Positions 1-6,260 of a DNA stretch of 6,686 nucleotides are shown piece by piece; position 1 is the stretch's first letter; each line of letters opens with the position of its first letter. This DNA is from Eggerthellaceae bacterium UBA3686 (lineage in GTDB: Bacteria; Actinomycetota; Coriobacteriia; Coriobacteriales; Eggerthellaceae): positions 1-6,686 of the forward strand of contig DFIX01000020.1 in assembly GCA_002371495.1 (NCBI GenBank). The letters are read 5' to 3'. Both the position numbers and the translations under genes were made by a program. Under the pieces are notes generated by a model. It ran no database searches, was not told the DNA's origin, and saw only the letters and a list, made by a program, of their open reading frames with translations.

Positions 1-1035
1 GTGAGCTCGGAGTATTTCGAGTGCGATTCGGCGCACCTTCACCTCATCGACATCGATGGGAAGCGCTTTGTGAAACACGCCTCGCATGACGGCACGGTTA
101 TGACGTCCGCCGTCGAGGTCAACGTAACATTCAGTATTGGCCGCATGGCCAACCTCATCAACCGCGGCGAACTCATCATCATGGACTACGAGCGTCCCCA
201 CGAAGACGACTTCATTCCCGATGCCGCTATCGAGCTGGGGTTTCGAAGCGCCGTGAGCATCCCGCTCACCTCGTCGTCTGGTGTTTTGGGCATGCTGACG
301 GTCGTATTCAAGAGACAGCTACCGTTCGATGAGGCCGATTTCGATTTCCTCCTCGAGATCGGTCGAATACTCGGGACGCTTGTCCGACGCGTGCAGATGT
401 CGAAGAAAGACCTGGAGCTGCAAATGCTGAAGGAGCGCAAGCATTTGAGCAGCGAGATACACGACAACATCTCGCAGATGGTCAGTGCCGTCGCCATTCG
501 TGCGGACATTGCCTCGTCGTGCCTCGACGACGGCGACATGGAGGCCCTGGAAAGCGAGATCGATGCCATTGCAGCACAGGCGCGTCAGGTGACGAAGGTG
601 CTGCGTGAGGAAATGCTATCGCTGCGCGCTCCCATCGAGGGCGCAGGTGACGTGGGCAAGGACATCGCTTCGATATTGGAGCGCTTCGAGGGCCAATGGG
701 GCATCGGGGTAGCCTTCGCGACGAAGGATGCCGATGACGTGGTCATATCGGAATACGCGCGCCTGCAACTGGTACGCATAATAAACGAGTGCTTGCAGAA
801 CATACTGCGACATTCGCGCGCGACGCAAGTGGACGTATCGCTCAAGCGTAAAAACAACTTGGCATTCATCTCGATTCGCGACAATGGCATCGGCTTCGAT
901 GTGGCTCATGTGGCGCCCGAGCGGTTAGGTATCCGCATCATGCGCGAGCGGGCGGCGTCCGCCGGTGGCAGCGTGTCGGTGGTGTCGGGCGCACAAGGAA
1001 CGACGGTATTCATCGAAATGCCGGTCGTGCGGTGA
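1..1035 (+). CDS. GAF-domain sensor histidine kinase (HisKA_3 type), probably 5'-partial
   Basis: Sensor kinase of a two-component system, expected to autophosphorylate on His and pass the phosphate to the regulator encoded just downstream. Of the 344 visible residues, about 1-131 form a GAF sensor domain, 132-205 a dimerisation/phosphoacceptor helix pair with the H-box SSEIHDNISQ (His154), and about 250-342 a HATPase_c domain. The ATPase domain has an N-box (IINECLQNILRHS, Asn262/Asn267), a G1 box (DNGIGF, 294-299) and a glycine-rich end (LGIRIMRERA). No membrane segment is visible, so it looks cytoplasmic. The frame is open from base 1, where a GTG could be read as a start. The GAF fold appears to lack its usual first helix, there is no visible upstream region, and so I think the GTG is an internal Val codon and the gene begins outside the window. 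The ligand of the GAF domain cannot be told. Confidence 0.9.
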   Translation: MSSEYFECDSAHLHLIDIDGKRFVKHASHDGTVMTSAVEVNVTFSIGRMANLINRGELIIMDYERPHEDDFIPDAAIELGFRSAVSIPLTSSSGVLGMLTVVFKRQLPFDEADFDFLLEIGRILGTLVRRVQMSKKDLELQMLKERKHLSSEIHDNISQMVSAVAIRADIASSCLDDGDMEALESEIDAIAAQARQVTKVLREEMLSLRAPIEGAGDVGKDIASILERFEGQWGIGVAFATKDADDVVISEYARLQLVRIINECLQNILRHSRATQVDVSLKRKNNLAFISIRDNGIGFDVAHVAPERLGIRIMRERAASAGGSVSVVSGAQGTTVFIEMPVVR

Positions 1036-1039
1036 GGGG
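1034..1039 (+). promoter_or_regulatory. Ribosome binding site deciding the response-regulator start
   Basis: GAGGGG lies 7 bases before the ATG at 1047 and overlaps the TGA stop of the kinase gene (1033-1035). It favours ATG 1047 over the in-frame GTG at 1032, which would add five residues (MRGLA) and has no comparable site at proper spacing. Confidence 0.6.
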
Positions 1040-1046
1040 ATTAGCC

Positions 1047-1721
1047 ATGAGCGATTCGGTAACGCGCATTTTGCTCGTCGATGACCAGGTGCTCTACCGC
1101 GAGGCCATGCGCGGGCTCATCGACCGTTGGCCCGAGTTCGACGTCGTGGCCGAAGCTTCCGATGGCGACGAGGCGGTCTCGCTCGCGCGCGACCTGTACC
1201 CCGACCTGGTGCTCATGGACGTGCGCATGCCGCGCATGGACGGCGTCGAGGCGGCGCGCCGCATTCACGATGAGGCTCCCGAAATCGCCATCGTCATGCT
1301 CACCGTCGAGTCCGATAAAGAAATCGTGTTCGACGCACTCGGTAACGGCGTGCGCGGGTATCTGCTCAAAGACACGCCCGCCCGCAAACTGCGCGATCGC
1401 CTACACAGCATCATCGCTGGCGAAATGGCTCTTTCGGAATCGGTCACCGGGCCGGTCGTCGACGAGTTCGCTCGGCTGCGCGAAAAAGCTGGCAGCAACG
1501 GCAGCCGCGGCGACGTTCCGTCGTCGGAGCATCTCACCGACCGCGAGAAAGACATCTTGAGGCTCGTCGCGCAGGGCAAGTCGAACGACGAGATTGGCGC
1601 CGAGCTGTACTTGAGCGTCGGTACCGTAAAAAAGCAGCTGAGCAACCTTATGCTGCGGCTGTGCCTGGAAAATAGGGTGCAAGCGGCCGTGTATGCCGTG
1701 AAAGCCGGGTTGGATCAATAG
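1047..1721 (+). CDS. NarL/LuxR-family DNA-binding response regulator
   Basis: Response regulator of 224 residues, the usual length for the NarL/FixJ group. The receiver domain (about 6-122) has the acidic pair Asp12-Asp13, the phosphoacceptor Asp58 in LVLMDVRMPRMDG, Thr86 and Lys108 in GYLLKDT. A polar linker (about 145-160, rich in Gly/Ser) leads to a GerE/LuxR helix-turn-helix (about 163-220; LTDREKDILRLVAQGKSNDE, then VGTVKKQLSNL). The start is placed at ATG 1047 because of the ribosome site at 1034-1039; it follows the kinase stop by 11 bases, so the two are surely co-transcribed and cognate. The pair lies immediately upstream of, and on the same strand as, the molybdoenzyme operon, which is the obvious candidate target, but the binding site is not identifiable from this sequence alone. 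Confidence 0.95.
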   Translation: MSDSVTRILLVDDQVLYREAMRGLIDRWPEFDVVAEASDGDEAVSLARDLYPDLVLMDVRMPRMDGVEAARRIHDEAPEIAIVMLTVESDKEIVFDALGNGVRGYLLKDTPARKLRDRLHSIIAGEMALSESVTGPVVDEFARLREKAGSNGSRGDVPSSEHLTDREKDILRLVAQGKSNDEIGAELYLSVGTVKKQLSNLMLRLCLENRVQAAVYAVKAGLDQ

Positions 1722-1820
1722 CGATTCAGCATTACAACTGCATAATTTGGCTAATCGAATCGTCGTTAACCCAAGCGTTTGCATCCGCGTGTCAAAAGGG
1801 GTCAATCGGCTCTCGCAACA

Positions 1821-1869
1821 GGGGCCTAAAGAGGGTTACCTGACCAAATAAGGCTCCATATACTCTTTT
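1821..1869 (+). terminator. Possible intrinsic terminator or attenuator after the regulator gene
   Basis: GGGGCCT (1821-1827) can pair with AGGCTCC (1851-1857), seven pairs with one G-U. The loop is long (23 bases), and the CTTTTT run starts at 1863, some five bases past the stem. The stem plus T-run resembles a terminator for read-through from the two-component genes, but the loop is long and the T-run does not follow directly. It overlaps the candidate promoter at 1836-1864. Confidence 0.25.
1836..1864 (+). promoter_or_regulatory. Candidate sigma-70-type promoter for the molybdoenzyme operon
   Basis: TATACT at 1859-1864 matches five of six bases of the TATAAT -10 consensus. At a 17-base spacing upstream is TTACCT (1836-1841), which matches only three of six bases of TTGACA. 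The weak -35 box would suit a promoter that needs an activator, such as the neighbouring response regulator. It would give a leader of roughly 70 bases before the ATG at 1944. It was picked by eye, without a start-site measurement. Confidence 0.4.
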
Positions 1870-1876
1870 TATCGTA

Positions 1877-1896
1877 GGGCAATGTGTGCGTTGCCC
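1877..1896 (+). promoter_or_regulatory. Perfect inverted repeat in the predicted 5' leader
   Basis: GGGCAA (1877-1882) and TTGCCC (1891-1896) form a perfect 6-bp inverted repeat. In RNA the stem extends by a U-G and a G-C pair to eight pairs closing a UGUG tetraloop (1885-1888). It lies between the candidate -10 box and the ribosome site, 34 bases before the latter. It could be a leader hairpin that affects stability or translation, or a downstream operator for a dimeric regulator. No T-run follows, so it is not a terminator. Confidence 0.4.
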
Positions 1897-1930
1897 AGCC
1901 AAGACGAGTCGGGAAAAGAGAGGGAACGAA

Positions 1931-1935
1931 AGGAG
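1931..1935 (+). promoter_or_regulatory. Ribosome binding site deciding the large-subunit start
   Basis: AGGAG, 8 bases before ATG 1944. An in-frame GTG at 1884 would extend the protein by 20 residues, but it lies inside the inverted repeat at 1877-1896, has no good ribosome site, and the added residues look like translated leader. Confidence 0.75.
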
Positions 1936-1943
1936 ACTGGCAG

Positions 1944-4664
1944 ATGAGTGAGCTGAAGACTACGGTGCAAAGCATCGCTTGCGGCGGCACGGGCGGCGAT
2001 CTTACGTACGTAGACACGAAGGACGGCAAGATCGTCCGCATCCGCCCCATCCACTACCTGGAGAAGTACACCGAGGAGGAGCTCGAGCCTTCGATGTGGA
2101 CCATCAAGGTGGGCGACAAGGAATTCCGACCGGGCTACAAGTCGCAGCCGAACTACTTCGCGCTGGCCTACAAGAATCGCATCTACTCGAAGAACCGCGT
2201 GAAGTACCCGCTGAAGCGTGTCGACTGGGAGCCGGGCGGCGACCCCGCCAAGATCAACGCGGCCAACCGCGGCAAGTCGAAGTTCGTGCGCATTTCCTGG
2301 GACGAGGCGCTCGACATCATGGAGTCGGAAATCAAGCGCATCATGGAGAAGTACGGCCCCTACTCGGTGCTCACCATCGGCGAGGACGGCCACCGCGAGT
2401 CGAAGAACCTGCACTCCGGCGGCGGCATGCACTCCACCTTCATGAGCAAGCTCGGCGGCTACACGCGCGAGGTGCGCACCCCCGACTCTGTTGAGGGCTG
2501 GTACTGGGGCGCCAAGCACTTCTGGGGCTCGGGATGCAACAAGGGCCTGGGCATGCCTGCTCCTCCGCAGACCGGTTACAACCCCTGGCACGTGCTGCGC
2601 GACATCTCCGAGCACTCCGAGATGATCGCGTTTGCGGCGGGCGACTGGGAGCTCACCCAGAACTACGCATCACAGATGTGGTCTCGCCTCATTAACTTCT
2701 GGAAGGAATGCGGCAAGAAGTTCGTGGTCGTGGACCCGTTCTGCAACTACACGGCGGTCTGCCATGACGAGATGAAGTGGATCCCCATCCTGCCGAACAC
2801 CGACGCGGCGCTCGATTTTGCCGTCATGTACGTGTGGTTCACCGAGGGCCTCTATGACGAGGCGTACTGCGAGACGCATACCGTAGGCCTCGACAAGGTG
2901 AAAGCCTATGTTCTCGGCGAAGACGAAGAGGGCATTCCGAAGACCCCGGCGTGGGCTGCGGAGCGCACCGGCATACCCGAGTACACCATCAAGGCCTACG
3001 CGCGCAACCGCGCGAAGCTCATCACGGCCTCGGTGCACTTCAGCTCCGGCGCCATCAAGGGCCCGTACAGCTTCGAACCCGGCCGCACGCATGCCTACCT
3101 GCTCGGCCTTCAGGGCTTCGGCAAGCCCGGCGTGCAACAGGCGTTCATGAACGCGTCGCTCATCGGCAAGGAGACCATCGCCCGCTCGACCTCCGCGCCG
3201 TTCAGCATGGCCAATCAGTGCCGCATGTTCTATCCCTCCGAGCAGAAGATTCCGCGCACGCTCATCGCCGAGGCGCTGCTCGAGGGCCATACCGAGTGGT
3301 ACGGCTCACCGGCCATCGTGTACGTCGAGACGTCAGAGCAGTTCCAGAAGAACGAGTATCCCACGACGCCCGAGTCGTACAAGGCGGCGCTCGGCACCGC
3401 ATCGCCCGAACTCGCCCGCGCGACCGGCCGCAGCGTCGAGGAGCTGCAAGCGGCCATCGACTACAAGCTCGCGCACATGCCCGAGTTCAACAAGATCCAC
3501 ATGCTGTGGTCCGAGAAGCCCTGCAACATGAACTGCTGGGACGGCGGCTTCCGCTACCAGGACGCCATCCGCACGAACGAGGTTGAGTTCTTCGTGACCA
3601 ACCATCAGTGGCTCGAGAACGACTCGCTCTTCGCCGACCTGGTGCTGCCCGTGACTACCTGTGTCGAAGACGACGACATGATGGGCGGCTCGATGGTCGT
3701 GTCGTTGCGCTCGTCGGCTATCACCCCGAACGCAATCGACCGTGTGGGCGAGTCGTATTCCGACTTCGAGATCGCCTGCATGCTCGGCGAGCGCTTCGGC
3801 ATCCGCGATCAGCTCGACATGGGCATGACCTATGCCGAGTGGCGCCAGTTCGAGTTCCAGAACTCGCGCCTGGGCGAGGAGATCACCTTCGAGGAGCTCA
3901 ACGAGAAGGGCTACTACTTCCCCAAGCAGGATCCCGATCAGGACAAGCTGCCCGCCGGCATGTACGGCTTCTATGCCGACCCCGAGAACTGGCCGCTCGA
4001 CACGCCCACCGGCAAGCTCGAGTTCTGGTCCGAGGCGCTGGCCACGAACTTCCCCGACGACAAGGAACGCACGCCCATGGCCCGCTGGACCGTCGGCGGC
4101 CCGGCCTCCGAGGGTTGGACGCATGACGAGACCCTGTGGGGCGAGCGTTGCAAGGATTACCCGCTGCTCGTCGTGGCAAATCCCGCACGTTGGCGCGTGC
4201 ACGTGCAAGGCGACGACATCAAGTGGTTCCGCGAGTTCGAGACCATGAAGGTTACCGGCCCCGACGGCTACAAGTACGAGCCGCTGTGGATCAACCCCGT
4301 CGACGCCGAGGCGCGTGGCATACATGACGGCGATATCGTGAAGCTGTTCAACGACCGCGGCATCATCCTGACCGGTGCGCGTATTTCCGAGCGTGTGATT
4401 CCGGGCGCTGTGGTCATCAACAAGGGCTCTCGCGTCGACCCGATCGCCCCGCACATCGACCGCGGTGGCGCAGCCAACCTGATCAGTCCCGAGAAGCAGG
4501 TCTCCAAGAACTGCCGCGGCTTCGCCGTGTCCGGTTATCTGGTCGAGGCCGCCAAGCTCGAGCAGGCCGAGATGGACCAGTGGAAACAAGAGTATCCGGA
4601 TGCCTTCGCGCGCGATTACGATCCCGAGATCGGCATCAACTACAACTCCTGGGTTGTCGAATAG
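1944..4664 (+). CDS. Molybdopterin oxidoreductase large subunit, pyrogallol transhydroxylase / catechol dehydroxylase-like
   Basis: Catalytic subunit, 906 residues, of the DMSO-reductase superfamily with bis-MGD cofactor. The N-terminus (TGGDLTYVDTKDGKIVRIRP, 16-35) lacks the CxxCxxxC motif of most relatives, so there is no iron-sulfur cluster here, as in the transhydroxylase. PDS (180-182) in PDSVEGWYWG aligns with the Asp174/Ser175 motif of the Pelobacter acidigallici enzyme, making Ser182 the likely molybdenum ligand. The molybdopterin domain spans about 75-600 and the C-terminal dinucleotide-binding domain about 740-865 (DGDIVKLFNDRG, 795-806; DRGGAANLISPEKQVSKNCR, 839-858). Recalled Pelobacter residues Tyr152, Trp176, Trp354 and Tyr404 are not matched, and residues about 473-515 look like an insertion. 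There is no Tat signal, so it should be cytoplasmic. It pairs with the small subunit 22 bases downstream. Family membership is near certain; the substrate is not known, a phenolic compound being the best guess. Confidence 0.93.
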   Translation: MSELKTTVQSIACGGTGGDLTYVDTKDGKIVRIRPIHYLEKYTEEELEPSMWTIKVGDKEFRPGYKSQPNYFALAYKNRIYSKNRVKYPLKRVDWEPGGDPAKINAANRGKSKFVRISWDEALDIMESEIKRIMEKYGPYSVLTIGEDGHRESKNLHSGGGMHSTFMSKLGGYTREVRTPDSVEGWYWGAKHFWGSGCNKGLGMPAPPQTGYNPWHVLRDISEHSEMIAFAAGDWELTQNYASQMWSRLINFWKECGKKFVVVDPFCNYTAVCHDEMKWIPILPNTDAALDFAVMYVWFTEGLYDEAYCETHTVGLDKVKAYVLGEDEEGIPKTPAWAAERTGIPEYTIKAYARNRAKLITASVHFSSGAIKGPYSFEPGRTHAYLLGLQGFGKPGVQQAFMNASLIGKETIARSTSAPFSMANQCRMFYPSEQKIPRTLIAEALLEGHTEWYGSPAIVYVETSEQFQKNEYPTTPESYKAALGTASPELARATGRSVEELQAAIDYKLAHMPEFNKIHMLWSEKPCNMNCWDGGFRYQDAIRTNEVEFFVTNHQWLENDSLFADLVLPVTTCVEDDDMMGGSMVVSLRSSAITPNAIDRVGESYSDFEIACMLGERFGIRDQLDMGMTYAEWRQFEFQNSRLGEEITFEELNEKGYYFPKQDPDQDKLPAGMYGFYADPENWPLDTPTGKLEFWSEALATNFPDDKERTPMARWTVGGPASEGWTHDETLWGERCKDYPLLVVANPARWRVHVQGDDIKWFREFETMKVTGPDGYKYEPLWINPVDAEARGIHDGDIVKLFNDRGIILTGARISERVIPGAVVINKGSRVDPIAPHIDRGGAANLISPEKQVSKNCRGFAVSGYLVEAAKLEQAEMDQWKQEYPDAFARDYDPEIGINYNSWVVE

Positions 4665-4686
4665 GTAGAGAGGGGAGAGAAGCATC

Positions 4687-5466
4687 ATGGCAAAGGTTTT
4701 CTACATTGACCTAAAGAAATGCACGGGTTGCCGTAACTGCCAGGTTGCCTGCAAAGACGAGCACTGCGGCAATCAGTGGCTGCCGTACGCTGAGCCGCAG
4801 CCCGAGATTGGCCAATTCTGGATGAACCTCACCGAGAAGGAGCGCGGCGCCGGTTCGCATGTGCGCGTGTCGTACGTGCCGGTCATCGGCGCGCAGACCA
4901 AGGCCATCGCCGAGTTCGCACCCGAGGTGGTCATGGACCGCGAGGACGGCCTCGTCGTCATCGATCCGGCCAAGGCCAAGGGCCGCAAGGACATCGCCGA
5001 CAAGTTCGAGGGCGTCTACTGGAACGAGGAGCTGCAGATTCCGCAGGGGTGCACCGGCTGTGCCCACCTGCTCGACGACCCGGATTCGCCGATCCGCATC
5101 CCGCGTTGCGTCGACAGCTGCGCGGTCGAGGCCATCCAGTTCGGCGACGAGAGCGAGTTCGACCTCGAGGGCGCCGAGCAGCTCGACCCGCAATCGAACG
5201 TGTACTACAAGGAGCTTCCGCAGACGTTCATCGCAGCGACTGTTTTCGACCCCGCCGAGATGGAGATCGTCGAGGGCGCCAAGGTGACGGCTGCAAGCGC
5301 CGACGCCACCTTCGAAACCGAAACCGACATGTGGGGCGATTTCTGGTTCAAGGAGATTCCTGCCGCCGAGTACAAGGTGACCATCGAGAAGGATGGCAAG
5401 GTGGTCGAGCTCGAGGTGTCGACCCTCGAAGCGGACCAGGGCTTGCCTGACATCGCGCTGGCATAA
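4687..5466 (+). CDS. Iron-sulfur small subunit of the molybdoenzyme, with C-terminal beta-domain
   Basis: Electron-transfer partner, 259 residues, close in layout to the transhydroxylase beta subunit (about 274 residues). Cluster motifs seen: Cys12, 15, 18 and 22 (CTGCRNCQVAC), and Cys122, 125, 141 and 145 (GCTGCAHLL, then RCVDSC). By the usual cross-pattern these give two [4Fe-4S] clusters. The family's middle motif (CxxCxxxxC) and a later single Cys, which together hold a third cluster, are missing: the matching stretches are VPVIGAQTKAIAEF (64-77) and DKFEGVYWNEE (105-115). Cys27 is an extra cysteine. Residues about 195-258 resemble a carboxypeptidase regulatory-like / transthyretin-type beta-barrel (VEGAKVTAAS, then WGDFWFKEIPAAEYKVTIEK), as in the Pelobacter subunit. 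It has no signal peptide. The ribosome site AGGGGAG is at 4671-4677. If the enzyme is a reductase, this subunit would bring in electrons from an unknown soluble donor. Confidence 0.93.
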   Translation: MAKVFYIDLKKCTGCRNCQVACKDEHCGNQWLPYAEPQPEIGQFWMNLTEKERGAGSHVRVSYVPVIGAQTKAIAEFAPEVVMDREDGLVVIDPAKAKGRKDIADKFEGVYWNEELQIPQGCTGCAHLLDDPDSPIRIPRCVDSCAVEAIQFGDESEFDLEGAEQLDPQSNVYYKELPQTFIAATVFDPAEMEIVEGAKVTAASADATFETETDMWGDFWFKEIPAAEYKVTIEKDGKVVELEVSTLEADQGLPDIALA

Positions 5467-5479
5467 GCAGGGTTTCGCA

Positions 5480-5812
5480 ATGACGGAAGCCGTCGACATT
5501 GTCGAAGCCGCCCGCTCGTACTGCGAGCGGGCGGGAATCCGCGAGGTTCCCGTGTGCGGTATGGAGGATATGCCGCTCGTGTTGCGCGGTGTCGACGGCA
5601 ACCGCTACATCGAGGTTGACGGCAACGTTTGGATGGCCGTTGGCGGGGAAGGTACCGTGGCTTATGTGGGCACGTCCCGGCATGGGGGACACATGGCCCT
5701 TCGTCCGCTGTACGCGAAGGTCGACGGCACGTGGGTCAATCTCGTTACCGGCAAGGCGCGCAACTTTGAAGCACCCGGTTGCGCGTCTGCGTGTGGAATG
5801 GAAGAGCAATGA
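5480..5812 (+). CDS. Conserved-context hypothetical protein, 110 residues
   Basis: I do not recognise this protein. The start is ATG 5480, preceded by a modest AGGG at 5469-5472; an upstream extension would overlap the small-subunit gene. The C-terminal half looks beta-rich (NRYIEVDGNVWMAVGGEG, 41-58; ALRPLYAKVDGTWVNLVTGK, 73-92). It has four cysteines (15, 26, 101, 105) and a His-Gly-Gly-His motif (HGGH, 68-71), so metal binding is possible but unproven. There is no signal peptide or membrane segment. It sits 13 bases after the small subunit, and its TGA overlaps the next ATG (ATGA, 5809-5812), so translation is probably coupled. Being locked between the enzyme and a folding factor suggests an accessory or assembly role, or a third subunit; that is only inference. 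It does not look like a TorD-type chaperone. Confidence 0.8.
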   Translation: MTEAVDIVEAARSYCERAGIREVPVCGMEDMPLVLRGVDGNRYIEVDGNVWMAVGGEGTVAYVGTSRHGGHMALRPLYAKVDGTWVNLVTGKARNFEAPGCASACGMEEQ

Positions 5813-6249
5813 TTCAAGACGGACAAAAGGTGAAGGTCGACTTCATCGGGAAGCTCGCCAACGGGGCGGAGTTCAGCAATTCCTACTTGGTCGGCGAACC
5901 GTTCGAGTTCGCTATCGGCGAAGGGGTCATGCTTGCCGCGTTCGAGGATGCCGTTCGCACGATGTCGGTGGGAGAGACGGTGAACGTGCGCATCCCCTGC
6001 GAGAACGCGTACGGACCGTACGACGAGGCGCTTATTGAGCGCGTCCCCCTGGCAATGTTTCCCAATGCGGAAAACCTCGAAGTGGGGAAGTTCATCGTCA
6101 TCGAGACGCCGGACGAGTCGATTAGGGCGCGTCTGATAAAAGCCGAGGAGGGCTGGCTTTACTTCGACCGCAACCACGAGCTTGCCGGTGAGGACTTGCT
6201 GTTCGAGATAACGCTCGTCGATGTTGCACAGGGCGATACCGGGCGATAG
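5809..6249 (+). CDS. SlyD-like FKBP-type peptidyl-prolyl cis-trans isomerase
   Basis: Cytoplasmic prolyl isomerase and chaperone of 146 residues. The N-terminal FKBP half (VKVDFIGKLANGAEFSNS, 8-25; IGEGVMLAAFEDAVRTMSVG, 36-55) leads to NAYGPYDEALIERVP (66-80), the signature entering the insert-in-flap chaperone domain (about 70-118). The chain then returns to the FKBP fold at YFDRNHELAGEDLLFEITLV (118-137), close to SlyD's GNHMLAGQNL segment. It lacks the His/Cys-rich nickel-binding tail of E. coli SlyD and ends at ...GDTGR. In the active-site helix, the usual Gly before the aromatic residue is Ala44 (LAAFE). The start ATG overlaps the previous stop codon, and GGAAGAG at 5800-5806 can serve as its ribosome site. 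In this operon it may help fold the enzyme or insert metal cofactors; that is inferred from context. Confidence 0.92.
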   Translation: MIQDGQKVKVDFIGKLANGAEFSNSYLVGEPFEFAIGEGVMLAAFEDAVRTMSVGETVNVRIPCENAYGPYDEALIERVPLAMFPNAENLEVGKFIVIETPDESIRARLIKAEEGWLYFDRNHELAGEDLLFEITLVDVAQGDTGR

Positions 6250-6254
6250 AGGAG
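6248..6254 (+). promoter_or_regulatory. Ribosome binding site deciding the zinc-ribbon start
   Basis: AGAGGAG overlaps the TAG stop of the isomerase gene (6247-6249) and lies six bases before ATG 6261. It supports that start over the in-frame ATGs at 6282 and 6288, which lack a purine-rich site at comparable spacing. Confidence 0.6.
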
Positions 6255-6260
6255 AAGTAT

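Noticed and set aside
1722..1757. Imperfect stem just after the regulator stop (CGATT-C-AGC pairing with GCT-AATCG)
   Set aside because: It has a bulge and a 19-base loop, is A/T-rich, and no T-run follows; it could arise by chance.
1767..1838. TAACCC (1767-1772) and GGGTTA (1833-1838) as an inverted repeat around the promoter
   Set aside because: It is only six bases with 60 bases between the arms, which is expected by chance in a region of this size.
1884..1943. N-terminal extension of the large subunit from GTG 1884, containing Arg-Arg that might suggest a Tat signal
   Set aside because: There is no hydrophobic stretch after the arginines and no ribosome site, and a good AGGAG precedes ATG 1944.
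1869..2615. Open frame of 248 codons on the - strand at the start of the large-subunit gene
   Set aside because: It is antisense to a conserved coding frame, with shadow-like composition and no recognisable motif.
1944..4664. Assignment as a true pyrogallol-phloroglucinol transhydroxylase or as formate/nitrate/DMSO reductase
   Set aside because: The N-terminal cluster motif of formate and nitrate enzymes is absent, and key transhydroxylase pocket residues are not matched, so I kept a family-level name and gave no gene symbol.
3333..4688. Long open frame (451 codons) on the - strand across the large-subunit gene
   Set aside because: It is the shadow of a high-G+C gene with strong third-position bias. 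Its translation is low-complexity (Val, Leu, Gly, His, Ala rich), matches no family I know, and the + strand frame is clearly the real gene.
4711..5601. Open frame of 296 codons on the - strand across the small-subunit gene
   Set aside because: It is antisense to the cysteine motifs of a recognised iron-sulfur protein, and its His/Leu/Val-rich translation is typical of a shadow frame.
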